This document shows positions 24,059-26,515 of a stretch of 26,515 bases of DNA, piece after piece. The first letter of the stretch is position 1, and every line of letters starts with the position of its first letter. The stretch is taken from the IMG/VR virus record IMGVR_UViG_3300023242_000874, positions 1-26,515 of that record, one strand, 5' to 3'. Position numbers and translations under genes: made by a program. The stretch comes from a virus. Under the pieces are notes generated by a model, which did not search any database, had not been told where the DNA came from, and saw only the letters and a program-made list of their open reading frames with translations.

Positions 24059-25879
24059 CTATAGATATTTTCCGCCCCAGCTACTGAAGCCTCCCTCAAC
24101 GTCTGCAGTCAGGGGCACTGCCCAGCCGTCTTTCGTAGTCATGCACTCCTTTACGATTTGTTTTATCTCTTCTGCGTCCTCGCGAGGTGCATTTAGCACT
24201 ATTTCATCGTGCACAGGAACAATAAGTAGGTGAGTTAGCTCAGCTTGATCTAGTTTTACGAGATTTGATTTAAAAATCTCAGCAGCTCCACCTTGAATAA
24301 GGTAATTAGTTAAAACATACACACGGTCATCATCGCAGGGGATCCTACGGCCCGTCCAGGTGTTGATATACCCAATCCCCTCTTGCTCTAAACGCCTAGT
24401 GCCTCGCATTTCAACATCTTTCTGGAATCGCTGCATTCCCGGAAACCTTCGGTCAAACTGATCGGAAACTGCACGCATTTGCTCTTCGGGTACACCTGCA
24501 GTTATAGCCTGCTTGGCAATACCGGCTCCATACAGGCGCCCGTAGATCACTCCTTTTATAAAGCCACGTCTTTTATCGGATTTTTGCATAGTTGGGTCTT
24601 GATAAAGCTCTCGACCGATCTCAGTAAAGGGGTCAGAGCCTGTAGCATCTGCCTTGTGAAAGAGTTGGATAAGGTTTGGGTCCCTAGAGAGGGTGGCAAA
24701 CATGCGGAATTCCACCTGATCGAGGTCGGAAGTAATAATTACGTGGTCTTCGTCTTTCGGAATAAAGGCCCTACGAACAGTGTCATCGCCCTTAGGCAAG
24801 GTCTGGAGCGCCGGATCCCGTATCGTCATGCGCCCGGTCCTAGCACCTAAAGTATTGATAGATGGGTGAACTAAGCCGTCAATATTGCCACTTAAAAAGT
24901 TCTGGAAGTATGTACCAGCCAATTTACCAGCCTTGCGATACTTAAGAGTGGTGTCAGCCAGCTGTTTTATTTCAGGCGTGCCATCGCGAAGAAGAATCTT
25001 CAGTTGATCGGCAGAGGCAGAAGGTTGACCAGTTGGGGTGTACTCATCAATCTCCGCACCCATTTTCGTAAATTGATGCACTAACTGCTGATTGCTACCG
25101 ATAGACATGTTGTAAGTCTTTTTAGCCCAATCGCGGACCTTATCAGTGTACTCAACCAACTCATCGTGCTTCTTTTGGGAGTAATCAAGGTCAATCCGTG
25201 CTCCATTGAGCTCCATAGTAGTAACTATACGACGAGTGTTCATCTCTAGCTCATAGGCCATGCTATATGGCTTGCCCGGAGCGCACTTTTCCCAAAACTT
25301 CTCAAATATTCTTGCAGTTAGGACAGTGTCCAGTGCACCATAAGCCCAATAGGGTTGATATTTTATCGGAACCGTGCCCCAGGTCCAGCCATTGTCAACC
25401 ATCCCGTTGTCTAATACTGCTTGGAGGGCCGCAGCAGTTGGGTCAATAAGTTGCTGGGTTAGTTTCTTTAGCGCCCCGCTACCTAGCGGATCGATTAGAC
25501 GCGCCATTAACATTGTGTCGTGAACTCGATGCCATGGCATCTCCCAGTCGGACTGTAATGCAAACCAACGAGCATCGAAAGCTACATTATGCAGAACCAG
25601 CTTGCCGTCAAATTGATCCATGCCTTCATAGAAGACGCCCTTCCAGTCATCCCAGGGGATTGACCAGCCAGTTTGACCATCACCAACCTGTACTAGTCGT
25701 AATCGACCATGCCAAGGGGATAATGCATCTTTACGTGGGTTGCCTGGGAGCTCTCCGGTTTCAGTGTCAACAGCAACAGCATTTAGCGGTCGTCGTTCAC
25801 CTAGCCAGTGTAGGAATTTATCAGCCTGAGAAACGCTGTCTACCAGCTCTAGCTGAACCCCCTCTAGTCCGTTCGTCAT
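24059..25879 (-). CDS. Family A DNA polymerase with 3'-5' exonuclease domain
   Basis: 606 residues. Exonuclease motifs: AVDTETGE (Asp38, Glu40), HNVAFD (Asn98-Asp102) and YGALD (Tyr180-Asp184). Polymerase motifs: A in TSDLDQVEFRMFA (Asp385, Glu390), B in RRGFIKGVIYGRLYGAG (Lys442, Tyr446) and C in VPVHDEIV (His557-Asp558-Glu559). There is no N-terminal 5' nuclease, as in T7-type phage polymerases. Tyr446 stands where E. coli Pol I has Phe762; T7 polymerase also has Tyr there. It is the replicative polymerase of the phage, expressed with the downstream recombination genes. The ribosome site before the ATG is weak. All key residues are present. Confidence 0.93.
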   Translation of the reverse strand: MTNGLEGVQLELVDSVSQADKFLHWLGERRPLNAVAVDTETGELPGNPRKDALSPWHGRLRLVQVGDGQTGWSIPWDDWKGVFYEGMDQFDGKLVLHNVAFDARWFALQSDWEMPWHRVHDTMLMARLIDPLGSGALKKLTQQLIDPTAAALQAVLDNGMVDNGWTWGTVPIKYQPYWAYGALDTVLTARIFEKFWEKCAPGKPYSMAYELEMNTRRIVTTMELNGARIDLDYSQKKHDELVEYTDKVRDWAKKTYNMSIGSNQQLVHQFTKMGAEIDEYTPTGQPSASADQLKILLRDGTPEIKQLADTTLKYRKAGKLAGTYFQNFLSGNIDGLVHPSINTLGARTGRMTIRDPALQTLPKGDDTVRRAFIPKDEDHVIITSDLDQVEFRMFATLSRDPNLIQLFHKADATGSDPFTEIGRELYQDPTMQKSDKRRGFIKGVIYGRLYGAGIAKQAITAGVPEEQMRAVSDQFDRRFPGMQRFQKDVEMRGTRRLEQEGIGYINTWTGRRIPCDDDRVYVLTNYLIQGGAAEIFKSNLVKLDQAELTHLLIVPVHDEIVLNAPREDAEEIKQIVKECMTTKDGWAVPLTADVEGGFSSWGGKYL

Positions 25880-25903
25880 TTTTGTCTTTCGTTGAAGTTA
25901 ATG

Positions 25904-26374
25904 CTATGGGATTATCTCGTAATTATATACTTCCGCCATTCCTTTGTCAACCCGCGCGGCATCTTTCATCAACCGCTGAGCTACCGAAGTTAAATAGCGG
26001 ACGCCATTATTGTCGTGTTTATATAGTGCATCAAGAACAGCATCGGGCTTTTCACTTACTTGAGCCCAGTGGCGATACTTCTCTGGGAAGACTAAATCTA
26101 TTGTATCGTCAGGATCGCACTCCTCGCAGGGTATTGCATTATCTTCAAGAGTGGTATTAGATTTTTCCTGCAGGTCATAACGCTTTACTAAAGCGCATGC
26201 GGCCCCATGGAAAATAAGAGAGACGCCGATACGGGAAAGTATGTATGAGCCAGATTCTGTTCTATAGAGCTCAAACTCAATCCAACGGTAAGAGTACTTG
26301 CGCGCAGAAGATGACTTGGCAAGCAAGGTGCCGTTGAATTGGAGAGTCCTGTCTCCGTCTTTTATCTCATGCAT
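25904..26374 (-). CDS. Conserved-looking hypothetical protein upstream of the polymerase
   Basis: 156 residues starting MHEIKDGDRTLQFNGTLLAK. Visible features are WIEFELYRTESGSYILSRIG (beta-rich), IFHGAACALVKRYDL, a Cys pair in IPCEECDPDDTID, and KYRHWAQVSEKPDAVLDALY with NGVRYLTSVAQRLMKDAA helices. The two cysteines alone do not make a zinc site. The layout reminds me of small proteins found in actinobacteria and their phages, but no function is known to me. AAGGAA lies 12 nt before the ATG. It is 24 nt upstream of the polymerase and in the same direction, so it is likely in the same operon. Confidence 0.7.
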   Translation of the reverse strand: MHEIKDGDRTLQFNGTLLAKSSSARKYSYRWIEFELYRTESGSYILSRIGVSLIFHGAACALVKRYDLQEKSNTTLEDNAIPCEECDPDDTIDLVFPEKYRHWAQVSEKPDAVLDALYKHDNNGVRYLTSVAQRLMKDAARVDKGMAEVYNYEIIP

Positions 26375-26380
26375 ATGTCG

Positions 26381-26515
26381 TTAGTTTCCTTCTAGTGCTT
26401 CTAGTCTAGCCTCAAGTGCGTCGTTCTTAGCTGATAACTCCTGTATAGCTTTAGTGAGATACGGGATCAACTCTACGTGATTAAGACTTAGTAGCGGGTT
26501 GGCAGCAAAGTCTTC
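26381..26515 (-). CDS. Tail fibre C-terminus with S74-type intramolecular chaperone (5' part outside window)
   Basis: The minus-strand frame is open from the window edge to the TAA at 26383-26381, giving 44 C-terminal residues: EDFAANPLLSLNHVELIPYL then TKAIQELSAKNDALEARLEA and LEGN. The LIPYLTKAIQELSAKND.LEARL pattern is the last helix and coiled coil of the peptidase-S74 intramolecular chaperone found at the end of many phage fibres and endosialidases. This domain trimerises the fibre and then cuts itself off; the catalytic Ser/Lys would lie upstream of the window edge. It lies 6 nt from the next gene, so a fibre gene directly precedes the replication operon. Confidence 0.75.
   Translation of the reverse strand, partial: EDFAANPLLSLNHVELIPYLTKAIQELSAKNDALEARLEALEGN

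Overview
This window reads as part of a tailed bacteriophage genome (Caudoviricetes), most likely infecting an actinobacterium of moderate-to-low GC. That fits a freshwater or cold-habitat lineage, but the habitat is inference. The host clue is a WhiB-type Fe-S regulator (16036-16506, minus), a family essentially restricted to Actinobacteria and their phages. Phage origin is shown by a family A DNA polymerase without a 5' nuclease domain, a prim-pol/D5-like primase-helicase, a Sak4-like recombinase, a string of fibre genes, and the end of an intramolecular-chaperone (S74-type) fibre. I see no integrase, terminase, capsid gene, tRNA, CRISPR array or insertion sequence.

Left part, plus strand (1-10019), is a virion-surface module. 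It holds the 3' end of a collagen-like fibre gene, a small protein, a 742-residue fibre with an internal DUF3494-type ice-binding domain, a 519-residue structural protein, a 102-residue protein with a TTG start, a 159-residue protein sharing a module with the 519-residue one, a 782-residue collagen-like fibre carrying a cupredoxin-like domain with all four type-1 copper ligand positions, and a 620-residue InlB-repeat/Ig-like adhesin. Near-identical in-frame repeats show recent expansion of the collagen-like genes.

Middle part (10032-16067): a 31-codon zinc-finger-like microprotein (minus) lies just downstream of the minus-strand primase-helicase. A 224-bp divergent region follows, then a plus-strand cluster: a small membrane protein, a small putative DNA-binding protein, a metallophosphoesterase and a GT2 glycosyltransferase with a helical-repeat tail.

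Right part, minus strand (26515 down to 16036), is the replication, recombination and regulation block. In transcription order: end of a fibre gene, an unknown protein, DNA polymerase, a GIY-YIG/NUMOD3 endonuclease, a RuvC-like resolvase, an SNF2 helicase, a PD-(D/E)XK nuclease with four cysteines, a Sak4-like ATPase, an SSB-like protein with an acidic Pro-Phe tip, a putative glycosyltransferase, a KOW-like protein, two unknown small proteins and a WhiB/zinc-ribbon fusion. Many starts overlap the previous stop (ATGA or TAATG), which implies co-translation. A 12-bp inverted repeat around the promoter-like sequence of the SNF2 gene and a very stable UUCG hairpin after the SSB-like gene are the clearest regulatory structures.

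The best candidates for something undescribed are the ice-binding domain inside a phage fibre, the copper-site cupredoxin inside a collagen-like fibre, the hidden zinc-finger microprotein, and the WhiB/zinc-ribbon fusion.
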